Shown one piece after another: positions 10,301 to 17,810 of a DNA stretch of 55,681 bases. Positions within the stretch are counted from its first letter, which is position 1. The number at the start of each line of letters is the position of its first letter. A program made the position numbers and the translations under genes. Origin of the DNA: a virus; IMG/VR virus record IMGVR_UViG_3300010885_015913, positions 1 through 55,681 of that record. One strand, written 5' to 3'. Below the pieces are notes generated by a model. It saw only the letters and a list, made by a program, of their open reading frames with translations, had not been told where the DNA came from and did no database searches.

Positions 10301-11973
10301 TTATACCCAGGGATGACATTATTGAATGTCCGTCCTCGCATTTCAGATTCAGGAGGCAACGTTGCATTCAACTCAGCTTTGCGAGCATCAAGCTCATTAA
10401 GCTCAGCGTTAACAATCTCTAGTCTATCACCAAGCGCGTGAAACTCTGGAAGAAACGCACCAGTTTCAGGGAACTTACCTGCTATTCTATTTTTACGTGC
10501 TGCGTCAGATACAGACTCAGCGTACCCTTCTAGCTCTGACGCAGGCTTATACGTAACGCCTTGCTTTGCCTTTTGCAATAACGGATCAGCAGTGGTGCCT
10601 ATTCGAACGTTTAAATAGTTCTTAAACGTCTCATTTAACCACTTGGACGCAGCTGCATGTCGCTCTGCATGTACAGATGGTGGCACCAACGTATCATAGC
10701 GAAGTAAAGCCTCCTTGCCGTCAGGAGTTTTAAAGAAATCCTCATACATGCCTAATAGCTTTTGGTCGCGTATGGTTGGCTTATTTCCAATTTGGAACGC
10801 TGCATGCAACGCATCATCTCCACCTTCGCCACTACGTATTGGAACATCTGGGTATATTTCTTGAAGACGGCCGGTGATGTAGTTATTAAGTTGCCTTTTT
10901 ACTACGACAGGAAGCGCTGCGCCTCGCTGAGAAGGCAACCGATGTGAATCCAAGTCAGTATACCTATTCAACAATCTTTTATTGTCTAACTCTGCAACTG
11001 ACGCAACCTCTGAAATAATATTCGTAAGTGGGTCAACATAAAATGGATGGGTCGACGTGTCTTCAGTACGAGTAGGTTGTATTACCCTTGTGCCCTTATC
11101 AGGTCGCACAGCGTACATATTAGTCTCAGGTGCAATGCCACCAAAGGTTGAAGTGCCTGTTACCTCTTGGCGGCGCTGTGATATGTTAGCCCAATCATCC
11201 ATGAGTGCTTGTGCCTTGGCACCTACAGTTGGCTTACCTGTGACTGGGTCCATACGAGTAAAGCCAGATTGCGCGTTGCGATAGTCAATAGGTATATCAC
11301 CAACTTGACGCGCAACATTCTGTACGTTGCCCTTCATGGCTCTAATATCCGAGCCTGTCAGCATTGGCCGTGTAGGCGATGGCGCCATAGGCCAAGCAGC
11401 TGGAACCTTTAATGTGTCAAGCACTTTGCCAAAGTTAGATGCAAAGTCTTGCCCACCTTGAGTTTGCAAAGGCTGAGTTGGGAACATCCCATTCTCGCCT
11501 ACAGACCTTTCCAAGTCTTTACGCATTTGCGCAGCTTCGCGCAATGATTGTGGGTCCTTGGCAACTTTCTCACGATACATAATGCCGGGCATCTTGTACG
11601 CAGACTTTAGTAATGCTTCCCAAGGCTGCAACACAGCAGCTCTTGTAGGCCCACCAAAAAGAACGTTCTCCACATCTGCAAATTGCTTAGGCAGCTCTGT
11701 CATGTCTCGTGTAAATTGCTCAGTACGTGAGAGAGGCGTAGCCTTAGGCGTTGTAAGCCTTGCGTATATATCATCCAATGTCACAGGCTTGGCGTTAAGG
11801 GCCATAAGCTCTTTTAACTGCGGTGACATTTGCTCAATGTTTGCAACTGCAGCAGGCAATGGCGATCTCTTATTTCTCTTAAGAGCAAGTGCTGCGCGCA
11901 TATCATCCATTGGCGGCGTGCCTACGCCATCGTCGCCTATATAGTTACCTAGCTGATCATACATGGCTGCCAT
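7324..11973 (-). CDS. Giant 1549-residue protein with PcfJ-like core and duplicated helical repeats
   Basis: The largest gene in the genome, lying between terminase and portal, where most phages have nothing of this size. Around residues 740-830 it has HCV (His742-Cys743), then ASVRDSTTGYPVATIRLER and, after a gap, GYRNG. This resembles the core of PcfJ-like proteins (HCV...SLRD...TIE...G..N). Residues about 940-1170 contain two tandem helical copies sharing AQR-FL, a PAIIEY block and a TALSNLEYTPS-type linker. The C-terminus carries GFAKGGTVR. It is hydrophilic with no signal or membrane segment. It may be an injected virion protein or an enzyme of unknown type; neither is proven. Confidence 0.75.
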   Translation of the reverse strand: MAAMYDQLGNYIGDDGVGTPPMDDMRAALALKRNKRSPLPAAVANIEQMSPQLKELMALNAKPVTLDDIYARLTTPKATPLSRTEQFTRDMTELPKQFADVENVLFGGPTRAAVLQPWEALLKSAYKMPGIMYREKVAKDPQSLREAAQMRKDLERSVGENGMFPTQPLQTQGGQDFASNFGKVLDTLKVPAAWPMAPSPTRPMLTGSDIRAMKGNVQNVARQVGDIPIDYRNAQSGFTRMDPVTGKPTVGAKAQALMDDWANISQRRQEVTGTSTFGGIAPETNMYAVRPDKGTRVIQPTRTEDTSTHPFYVDPLTNIISEVASVAELDNKRLLNRYTDLDSHRLPSQRGAALPVVVKRQLNNYITGRLQEIYPDVPIRSGEGGDDALHAAFQIGNKPTIRDQKLLGMYEDFFKTPDGKEALLRYDTLVPPSVHAERHAAASKWLNETFKNYLNVRIGTTADPLLQKAKQGVTYKPASELEGYAESVSDAARKNRIAGKFPETGAFLPEFHALGDRLEIVNAELNELDARKAELNATLPPESEMRGRTFNNVIPGYNDFMRKYDAKIAERNKLRKDMANLRIAQDYETLADAAVQPRIVSKVLNELPPQEVPFYPSLTKAPPQSIAYNLKKGTLGALGIEDMVSSFYNDVLTGKVPVEKLKGLTVDKYVQQHFDKRRLREIEEEKAAQTFLTNVNTVLQERVQQVPLDMHFYNTAVIEFDANTPREQAYRDLSADSAILDHCVAEGGTAGDTKKHFLTGKQQRHEPLIDITTGKRNPNAIEGKQTSTYTEELYNNGVKLASVRDSTTGYPVATIRLERATKPGKYNATWVNGYRNGAIDRAYSEGIAAYLNSKADIIIGSGSDMQRHAGVFDTQMPADMRSLSQRVQGMSSADVRSLDFDFVELPRFVTQKQFNEIVAGAMDDTPSATAQQSRFAVESTADMRNRLTARQLDDANELHTEIMGQLEQVVYDAIQRNESPLSAQRDFLQAFRDDPEYYAGDEDPAIIEYALRFIEEQNPDIAPQDTQTALSNLEYTPSRALAQRQSLETMRNSFNAEQLNTANRLLEEIAEAMESERIDAEAQDRDSLFAQREFLDSLRNEDRAAYFGNENPAIIEYVLGTIDQLRPELTVPDAMPAAVRTRLTELDAEYSRVIDDIDEYVALEEQGEPIDAQALDDLRERAAQIRQSRSELRNQLAPQDTQAALSNLEYTPSQQLAQRQQEVAPPRSIDELYQMFLNIGEAALAQNDNFLGNDRFSFNSGMYSTNDLANGIRNVDPQLVGLDNLTQQERELLAHVVEAEGYNTNYFPGDYRQYDALMQPNAAPEQLAPPPAEVQLPPEDLGLFEPDPTHPANRPGATTPELARLNTLYDELNAAHASITRRMAPLIRQEMLGAISEGNLRSLEAMRDEADDIIRSQIDTEAQMVAAGRQFSANVRAAQRNAVTPNVSNLSDTELSQRLSIEQSTQAQNVFAQIVRSSRDSNIALTPELIDSVSNWSFNARALAPEQKEFLKRLLIQHIQRERGVGFAKGGTVRIAKTIPAMRAELRRT
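8334..8891. repeat. Direct repeat pair inside the giant gene
   Basis: A 33-bp sequence starting GTGAAGGCGTATACTCAAG occurs exactly at 8334-8366 and again at 8859-8891, with partial similarity on both flanks. The copies are 525 bp (175 codons) apart and in the same frame, so they encode the repeated linker NLEYTPS. They mark an intragenic duplication in the 1549-residue protein. Confidence 0.85.
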
Positions 11974-11980
11974 GATTTTT

Positions 11981-12871
11981 CTATCGCCGGAAAAAAATAT
12001 CTAAATTTTTGAGTACATTGGTGACGTCATCTTCATCATACCCAGGATGATTTTCATCTAAGAAGTCATGAATTTGCTCAGGCTTATACCCATGTGCATG
12101 CAGCATTTCAGCAATAGCACTAGCATCAACCTCAAAGCCTGCTTCTTCCATCGTGGTTAGTACATGACCCTTAGGCATGTGCTCTACAAGATCGTTTAAG
12201 TGATCTGCTATATCATCATACGCGTCCATGTAATGCTCAGTGTCCATATCATCCGCATCAAGCTCATCTATCTTATTAAGTGTGGCGTCATGCGCTTGCA
12301 ACATATCTTTTGGTAGCTTATCATCACCAAGCTCGTTACGCAATCTGCTGTACGTCTCACCAAGCACTTCTTCAGCAGCAGTCTCAGCTAATTGTTCTTG
12401 CAATGCCTCTCTTAACGTGCCCCATATTGCAGCATGCGGATCTGCAACTGTTTTGCCTACAGTTTTGGCAACCTCGGTTAAAGGCGCTGGAGTCTCAGCC
12501 AAAGCGCCAAGCTCAGGTAGCGCGCCACGTAACGCCATGTTACCTGCAGCCCGGGCTGTATGCTCTAGGAAATCACGCCTTGTCATTGGAGTAGTAAGTG
12601 CTTTATATACAGGTGACATTGCAGGAGACTGCATAGGCATTGGCGCAGGTACAGGCGCTGTAGGCGCATCACTTAGCCCAAGCAGCTTACGCTTTTGAAT
12701 GTCAACAGGCGGCGCAACTGGCTTAGGCTTTGGTTTGCCAAATAGTCCGACGTCCATCAGTGCGGGGTTGCGTTGTAAGAGACTTGCGCCATCGTCATAC
12801 GTAGGCGGCGTTTGCTCGGCCATCATAGCAGCATATAGCTTGGCTAAGTCTTGGTCTATCTCAGGCGGCAT
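11981..12871 (-). CDS. Virion-module protein with internal twin-arginine-like motif, unknown function
   Basis: 296 residues. A Pro-rich disordered N-terminus (about 1-95) is followed by TRRDFLEHTARAAGNMAL at residues 97-114, a close match to the Tat signal motif (S/T-RR-x-F-L), and then by Ala/Leu-rich helices and an acidic C-terminal half. The motif is internal: no Shine-Dalgarno precedes Met96, so an alternative start there is not supported. The gene overlaps terminase large by 11 bp and lies 7 bp before the giant gene. No family recognised. Confidence 0.65.
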   Translation of the reverse strand: MPPEIDQDLAKLYAAMMAEQTPPTYDDGASLLQRNPALMDVGLFGKPKPKPVAPPVDIQKRKLLGLSDAPTAPVPAPMPMQSPAMSPVYKALTTPMTRRDFLEHTARAAGNMALRGALPELGALAETPAPLTEVAKTVGKTVADPHAAIWGTLREALQEQLAETAAEEVLGETYSRLRNELGDDKLPKDMLQAHDATLNKIDELDADDMDTEHYMDAYDDIADHLNDLVEHMPKGHVLTTMEEAGFEVDASAIAEMLHAHGYKPEQIHDFLDENHPGYDEDDVTNVLKNLDIFFRR

Positions 12872-14291
12872 AAGGGTTCACCCTCTTAGGTCGTGTTTCA
12901 TCAATATATTGACTCTCGTCATTGTATACCGGATCGATATCTAAGAATCCCATATCCCGCAAAATTCTTAGGGCTTGAGTCGTTGCATCAACCAAGTCAT
13001 CGTGTCGTACTTCGGGGAAAGAGCAGAGCTGGCTGATCAAAGGCTCAACCCAATCACGAGGATAGCCTTCCTTCTTGGAAGACTCAGGTACGTAAATGCG
13101 ACCCCGCTTGATGATTGGCGCCACGATATTAAGACGCTGCATCTTGTCTGCCATGCCCGGGTTATAGCTTCTCACAGGTACGCCAGCACGCTGCAAATCT
13201 TGGATCAGGCTGATACCGGCTGACTTATCTTCGATGAGTACGAGGTCGACCTTCTTCCCGCTTCCAAACTCATTATCGTCCCCATAAATCGACTTAGACT
13301 CCTCAATCACCTTAGGTCTCAGGTCAGGGTACTGCAAATATTCCTGCCAACAATCAACAACCATAGCGCCAAGTGGCTTATCTTCACTCGGCTTAAAGAT
13401 GCCAAGCACCACACACGCAGTCGGGTCGTTCTTTGTTTTGTCTGATGTAGCGCAGTCGTAAGACTGAATCACGTATTCAAACTTAGGTAACGCTTTCTCA
13501 GCAGGCCAGAGTTTGAACCAATCACGCTTAACGATGCCGGCTTCTTCAGGGTCGATGATCTCGGCGTAGATCTCTTGGCGCCCTAGCTTGGTACCTTCGT
13601 ATTGGAGAATTTGTTTTTGAAACGTTGGAGCAAGGTTCTGGATGTTGTCGTAGGTACTAGCTGTGGTGTACACCACATCCTTGCCATCTCTTGCCACCAG
13701 ATCAATAACTAGAGGCTTTGGCTTAGGTGTTGTGGTACATATCAACCGTGGGTGCTTACCTAATCGCATACCAAACTGCAGCATGTCCCATGCGTCATCA
13801 AGGTAATCCCATGCAGCCAATTCATCGAGCCAACCACGATGGAACTGAGGTCCGCGAAAGCGATCAGGCTCAGAGGCCGGAATGCCTTTGAGGGTTGACC
13901 CATTTGTAAGAGTTATCTCGTGCAAAGACCTTGTATAGGACTTAATGAGAATGCGTGGGATCACGTTCAGCAGCCCTGACTCACCTTCAAAGCAAACATC
14001 ACGCACATCACCGGACGTTGGAGCTGATACTAATGATCGTGTATTAGGGTTGGTCCACGCTTCCCACCACACCCATTCAGCTGCGCACCGAGTCTTGCCT
14101 GCGCCACGCCCAGCAAGCAGAAGCCAGATATCCCACCAATCGCCTGAAGGAGGTACTTGGTGCCGATTGGCTGCAACCAACCACTTAAGGCGAGCTAATG
14201 TGGCTGCCTTGTGATCAGGAGGAAGCTTATTAAGGTCAGGCCCTTTGCGAATCTTCTCCGCAAACTCCTCACTCAGTTCCGGACTCAGCAT
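12861..14291 (-). CDS. terL: Terminase large subunit
   Basis: 476 residues. This is the ATPase-nuclease motor that cuts and pumps DNA into the procapsid through the portal. Walker A is GRGAGKT (61-67); the Walker B-like acidic pair is in WLDELAAW (D156/E157). A C-loop-like motif follows in CTTTPKPKP (about 185-193). The RNase H-like nuclease has Asp279 in SYDCATSDK, the acidic pair E354/D355 in LIEDKSAG, and a distal RHDDLVDA. Domain order and length are normal. It overlaps terminase small by 23 bp. Subfamily resembles Terminase_6/GTA-type enzymes. Confidence 0.92.
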   Translation of the reverse strand: MLSPELSEEFAEKIRKGPDLNKLPPDHKAATLARLKWLVAANRHQVPPSGDWWDIWLLLAGRGAGKTRCAAEWVWWEAWTNPNTRSLVSAPTSGDVRDVCFEGESGLLNVIPRILIKSYTRSLHEITLTNGSTLKGIPASEPDRFRGPQFHRGWLDELAAWDYLDDAWDMLQFGMRLGKHPRLICTTTPKPKPLVIDLVARDGKDVVYTTASTYDNIQNLAPTFQKQILQYEGTKLGRQEIYAEIIDPEEAGIVKRDWFKLWPAEKALPKFEYVIQSYDCATSDKTKNDPTACVVLGIFKPSEDKPLGAMVVDCWQEYLQYPDLRPKVIEESKSIYGDDNEFGSGKKVDLVLIEDKSAGISLIQDLQRAGVPVRSYNPGMADKMQRLNIVAPIIKRGRIYVPESSKKEGYPRDWVEPLISQLCSFPEVRHDDLVDATTQALRILRDMGFLDIDPVYNDESQYIDETRPKRVNPYAA

Positions 14292-14736
14292 CCGCTTGGC
14301 GCACAGACAAGAGCTCAGTTAGTAAATGCCCAGTAAAGTCATGCATGTGATCGACTTCAATAGGCCCTTCATTTTTGCCTGTGACTTCCATCTTGGAGTT
14401 CTCACGATACTGCTCTGGGAACCGCGCCGCCATGCTTCTTGACCAAAGCCCTGTGTTGATCTTTGGCCCGCCCGGCGTCTCGATCATGTGTATGTGCGCC
14501 AAGTTCTCCCAATATGACAGCGAATATTCAAGCGCTAAGTCCATGGATGCCCGAAAATCGTCGTGCACAGCAGCCCACTCACGCAGGTTGTTGAACGTCA
14601 CACCGATTTCACTGGCGATTTGATGCTTTGACAATCCCTGCTTGCCAAGCTCAACAACTTGCTCACAATACGCTGAGTCGTACTTGCTAGGACGGCCTAA
14701 GAACTTCCCGTTCTTTGATGGTGTTTTCGTAGTCAT
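14269..14736 (-). CDS. terS: Terminase small subunit
   Basis: 155 residues, beginning with a basic tail and GRPSKYDSAYCEQVVELGKQ, then a helix-turn-helix-like segment GLSKHQIASEIGVTFNNLRE (about 35-54). This is the plan of DNA-recognising terminase small subunits. It directly precedes and overlaps terL. The start at 14736 is the first Met after the 225-bp non-coding segment that holds the hexamer repeats, which may include its recognition or control sites. Confidence 0.85.
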   Translation of the reverse strand: MTTKTPSKNGKFLGRPSKYDSAYCEQVVELGKQGLSKHQIASEIGVTFNNLREWAAVHDDFRASMDLALEYSLSYWENLAHIHMIETPGGPKINTGLWSRSMAARFPEQYRENSKMEVTGKNEGPIEVDHMHDFTGHLLTELLSVRQADAESGTE

Positions 14737-14961
14737 AAATGATTGTAAACATAAAATTGAATGGCTGTAAACTTAAATGCTGAAGAGGCTCAGGTTACAG
14801 TTCGGGTTACATCTACCTCAAAAACTATATAGCTATGTGTATATATAATATATATTCCTAATTTTTATTTTTACTGTAACTACTGTAACCATGTAACTAA
14901 GTAATCGTACCAAGGCATCTGGAGTTACATCAAAGTTACAAGTTACACCAAAACTGGTACT
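14737..14961. repeat. Iteron-like TGTAAC/GTTACA field around an AT-rich core (non-coding)
   Basis: Non-coding gap between primase stop and terS start. GTTACA occurs at 14794, 14806, 14924, 14935 and 14942; TGTAAC at 14875, 14884 and 14892; TGTAAAC at 14744 and 14766. Two more (GTTACA 15026, TGTAAC 15052) lie in the primase 3' end. Between the groups is a strongly AT-rich tract at about 14821-14874 with TATATA runs. This looks like a replication origin with iterons and an unwinding region, or an operator array for the terS promoter; it could also include the packaging site. Confidence 0.6.
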
Positions 14962-17043
14962 TTATAGCTCAATTTCTTTCTTTATTGCTTCTTCAGTAAT
15001 TATCGCAATGTCATTCAAAGTTGAGGTTACAACAACGTCTCCCTGCTGTGGTGTAACCACAAAAACTGTATACCTAGAAGTTTTGCCATGTACTTTGATG
15101 ACCTTGCTTGGTTCAACCTCACCTTGAGATTCAAGAGCTCTACGAATATATTGAGTCTTAGCTTTTGAATCGTAGCCCCACCGTTCACATAGAATTGAGA
15201 GCTGAGTAGCTGTGAAGGCAGCTGATCCTTTGCAGTGTTCACGGGTCCAGTCAGTAAGTTCTTTGGCAAAAGCTTCAAGTGGACTCTTGCTGAGCTCAAT
15301 AGCTTTTTGTTTGTACTTGGTCATTGGGGCTGGTGCGTAGGGATCAAAGTCAGATACATCACGACTCATATACCAATCAAGAACAGCTGAGAATCCAGCT
15401 CCATTATTAGCTCTTGCCCACCTCATCATAGTGCTAACGCGTTCCAAGATATCTTGTTGGCTGAAGGTGGGGCACTTATAAATAGCTTCACGACGGCTGC
15501 TTGCACCCATGTGAGTGATGTAGGGCTTGTTGGAAGTGAAGACGTAGTTCACGTAATTCTTAACAGTATACTGAGCCCCATACTTGTTGTTGATGGTAAT
15601 TTCTTTGCCTGTAATCAAATTCTTTAGTTTGGCTGAATGATCTTCTCTATCGGATGATGGTTCATTCACAACGACAAAGATCTTTCCTCTCATGCCACCA
15701 TTAAAGCTGGAGAACAGGTCGTCGGGGCCAAGTGTAGCAGCAGGAGAGTTCTCACCAAGTCCCATCATCTCTGCAACAAATTCAGGGATTGCCGACTTTC
15801 CCATCCCCTCCATGTCGTGGATGAATTGTGGGGTTGTGTTGTTTCTTCGCCACGGGTATTGGATAACGTTGGCGACCCAGTCGTGCCAGTAGTCGACAAA
15901 CGAAGGCTCAGACTGAAAGAAATATGCACAAAAATCCAAATAAGGACTAGGATCGCTAGGTATCGGCTCATAAGCCCAGTTTTTAAATAGGTTATACTTC
16001 TTATCTGGTGTTATTTGCAAGCCTTGAAACTCTGGGTACATACCAATGTGTTCAAGTTTGCAACAGCGTGGCCATTTTTTATACTCATCAAGTAATGGAA
16101 TGTCCTTGGTAGTAACATTTCCGCGGCTATTTGTATTGATTTGTGTAAAGTAATGCTGCGCGCTGTCAATTTTGGCCTTATTCCAATTAAGAATCAAGCC
16201 ATCTTTTAATCTTATAACATCTCCATTGAATAGAGCGTATTGAGTTTTGAATTCATATAGCTTTGTTTCCATGGTGTCAACACCATTCATCACCACCGAG
16301 GTAGCTGTGAGAACTGAGCCAAGCTCTCCGCCTCCAAGTATATGGTCATCAATAGCGTATTTGCTTCCTTTACCGGCTCCAAAGCGGCCAACACGACAGA
16401 GATGGACTACAGCTCCAAGACCACGTAGTGTGACAGCCAATTTAGTCTCGGCCATACCAACTTGCTCATTAGGTTCCCCTTCTTCTCCTGCGCCATCATA
16501 ATCGAAGACAATGTAAACCTTGCGATGCTTCTCGGCGAAGCTGGTTTTGCGGTGCCAAGCAATCTTCATAAGATCTTTGTGAAGAGGAAGACCGGACTTG
16601 TCAGTCCAGCTTGTCACACCAGCTAAGCCGATGGGAGCGTAGAGTAATGTGTCAGTGGTAACTTTCTTAAGAAGTTGGTAGGCTTTGAATTCCCCTTCGG
16701 TGATAATGATGGGGATATCTACATCCTGTGCTATACTTTTCCAATTGGCGCCCGGGGGAAAGTAGATATGAGACCCTGTAGCTCGAGCCTGTGAGTACTT
16801 CATCTTGGTCTTAGGAGCCAAGAGCCTAACACGATTAAAGCCGGTCAGTTGGCCTTGAATATCATAGTAAGGTAGCTTTACGGACCACTCTTTTGTGTGG
16901 CCTAGAAGCTCATGAGTATCTTCTGGTGACAATAATTCAAGGCCAAGCATGGCACTATCTTGGTCGTTGAACTGTCTGTCTGAGATGAAATTGGTGTATA
17001 ATTGTTGAGGTGTTGTTATGTGTGCGGCGAAACCGGATGACAT
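14962..17043 (-). CDS. Primase-helicase (TOPRIM-like DUF3854 plus D5-like ATPase)
   Basis: 693 residues. The N-terminal half holds a TOPRIM-like core: IIITEGEFKAYQLL (acidic motif, E116/E118) and VYIVFDYDGAGEEGE (DxD, about 181-183), as in the DUF3854 primase-associated family. The C-terminal half is a superfamily 3/D5-like ATPase: Walker A EGMGKS (412-417), a hydrophobic strand IFVVVNEPS (Walker B region) and YVFTSNKPYI (sensor-like). It ends in a winged-helix-like region. Role: priming and unwinding at the phage origin. It is the only replication gene on the minus strand, next to the hexamer repeats. Confidence 0.8.
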   Translation of the reverse strand: MSSGFAAHITTPQQLYTNFISDRQFNDQDSAMLGLELLSPEDTHELLGHTKEWSVKLPYYDIQGQLTGFNRVRLLAPKTKMKYSQARATGSHIYFPPGANWKSIAQDVDIPIIITEGEFKAYQLLKKVTTDTLLYAPIGLAGVTSWTDKSGLPLHKDLMKIAWHRKTSFAEKHRKVYIVFDYDGAGEEGEPNEQVGMAETKLAVTLRGLGAVVHLCRVGRFGAGKGSKYAIDDHILGGGELGSVLTATSVVMNGVDTMETKLYEFKTQYALFNGDVIRLKDGLILNWNKAKIDSAQHYFTQINTNSRGNVTTKDIPLLDEYKKWPRCCKLEHIGMYPEFQGLQITPDKKYNLFKNWAYEPIPSDPSPYLDFCAYFFQSEPSFVDYWHDWVANVIQYPWRRNNTTPQFIHDMEGMGKSAIPEFVAEMMGLGENSPAATLGPDDLFSSFNGGMRGKIFVVVNEPSSDREDHSAKLKNLITGKEITINNKYGAQYTVKNYVNYVFTSNKPYITHMGASSRREAIYKCPTFSQQDILERVSTMMRWARANNGAGFSAVLDWYMSRDVSDFDPYAPAPMTKYKQKAIELSKSPLEAFAKELTDWTREHCKGSAAFTATQLSILCERWGYDSKAKTQYIRRALESQGEVEPSKVIKVHGKTSRYTVFVVTPQQGDVVVTSTLNDIAIITEEAIKKEIEL

Positions 17044-17063
17044 ACGTAATCCTTGCGGTATAC

Positions 17064-17096
17064 AAAGGCTCTCTATTATGCAGATAGGGAGCCTTT
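17064..17096. promoter_or_regulatory. Stable 13-bp hairpin upstream of the primase gene
   Basis: AAAGGCT (17064-17070) plus CTCTAT pairs with ATAGGG plus AGCCTTT (17084-17096), with one G-U pair and a 7-nt loop. On the plus strand it is followed by ATCTTTTG, terminator-like, and would stop antisense transcription entering the divergent region. On the minus strand it lies in the primase leader about 20 nt before the start codon and could modulate its translation. Confidence 0.5.
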
Positions 17097-17207
17097 ATCT
17101 TTTGTCCAAATAATTGCGTGACTTACTTGCTGGTCAATAATCAAGAGTCCGCAATCTCATAGTGTATAACAGGCCCTGCAACTAGCCCTATGCCTATTAT
17201 ATTTCAA

Positions 17208-17226
17208 CATCCATTGTACATGGATG
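17208..17226. promoter_or_regulatory. Perfect inverted repeat, candidate operator in the divergent control region
   Basis: CATCCAT (17208-17214), spacer TGTAC, ATGGATG (17220-17226): a 7-bp perfect dyad of 19 bp total. It overlaps the candidate early-promoter -35 (TTGTAC, 17214-17219) and flanks a minus-strand TATAAT at 17197-17202. This is what a dimeric HTH repressor site looks like; the HTH protein at 18346-18600 is the obvious candidate ligand. Confidence 0.5.
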
Positions 17227-17243
17227 AAAAATTTTTGTAGTAT
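17214..17243 (+). promoter_or_regulatory. Candidate early promoter for the plus-strand operon
   Basis: TTGTAC (17214-17219), 18-bp spacer, TAGTAT (17238-17243) preceded by TG, sigma70-like but not strong. It lies about 35 bp before the first plus-strand gene. The TTGAAAGG leader box follows at 17263-17270. No other good promoter is seen in the 233-bp divergent gap. Confidence 0.4.
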
Positions 17244-17276
17244 GCTTTTGTGGTATTGATTATTGAAAGGAAAAGC

Positions 17277-17411
17277 ATGACACAAATTCTCAGCATCATC
17301 TTCACTCTCTTTATTGGTTCCTGCTTAACGTGCATAGGCATTATTTTGCTTCTTAAGTTCTGCATGTGGTGGGACTCTACATTCGAGGTAAATGACCGTT
17401 ATGATAAGTAA
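17277..17411 (+). CDS. Small single-pass membrane protein
   Basis: 44 residues (MTQILSIIFTLFIG...), with a hydrophobic helix over about residues 4-28 and a short hydrophilic acidic tail ending NDRYDK. It is the first gene after the candidate early promoter, and has a GAAAGG ribosome binding site 7 nt upstream. Early phage membrane peptides of this type often alter the host envelope or block superinfection, but no family is recognised. Confidence 0.6.
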   Translation: MTQILSIIFTLFIGSCLTCIGIILLLKFCMWWDSTFEVNDRYDK

Positions 17412-17430
17412 GCTATGGAGGAAACGGATA

Positions 17431-17607
17431 GTGGAAAAGCAAATTGATAAACAAATTGAGGACGCGCAATCCATTTACTTATTTGATGGATGGTATCGCA
17501 TTGGCGACTTAGAGCGTATGATTGCTGAGGCACATGCTGGGCGGCGAGATACGATGAGTCTTAATTCTCAGCAATTGGAATTACCTGAGATAGGAGATAA
17601 GAAATGA
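17431..17607 (+). CDS. Small early protein, unknown function
   Basis: 58 residues from a GTG start (translated as Met) with an ideal GGAGG site at 17417-17421. The frame is open further upstream to ATG 17392, which would give 71 residues but has a poorly spaced site. It is hydrophilic: an N-terminal helix VEKQIDKQIEDAQSIY followed by YRIGDLERMIAEA. It overlaps the next gene by 4 bp (ATGA), so translation is coupled. Confidence 0.55.
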   Translation: MEKQIDKQIEDAQSIYLFDGWYRIGDLERMIAEAHAGRRDTMSLNSQQLELPEIGDKK

Positions 17608-17810
17608 AGGCATTTCCGGGTAACAGATTTGAAGGCATGGAGTTGCGTGATTACTTTGCTGCGAAGGCTTTGCAAGGGATGAATGCCAATACTAACGATG
17701 ACCACGACATTGAACTAGAAACATATGATGAATATTGCGCTGAGATTGCTAGGTGTGCATACAAAATGGCAGACGCAATGATGAAAGCGCGGGAGAAGAA
17801 GGATGACTAA
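17604..17810 (+). CDS. Conserved small phage protein (RDYFAAKAL type), unknown function
   Basis: 68 residues with the block GMELRDYFAAKALQGM, a pattern common in small proteins of many tailed phages. A C-terminal helix is rich in Ala, Lys and Glu. TAGGAG at 17591-17596 is the ribosome binding site. Overlaps both neighbours by a few bases. Function unknown. Confidence 0.65.
   Translation: MKAFPGNRFEGMELRDYFAAKALQGMNANTNDDHDIELETYDEYCAEIARCAYKMADAMMKAREKKDD

Noticed and set aside
12300-12586. Separate Tat-exported protein starting at Met96 of the 296-residue gene
   Set aside because: No Shine-Dalgarno ahead of the ATG at 12586.
17161-17207. tRNA or small RNA gene in the divergent gap
   Set aside because: No cloverleaf or T-loop (GGTTC) pattern; only short AT-rich promoter-like sequence and the dyad.
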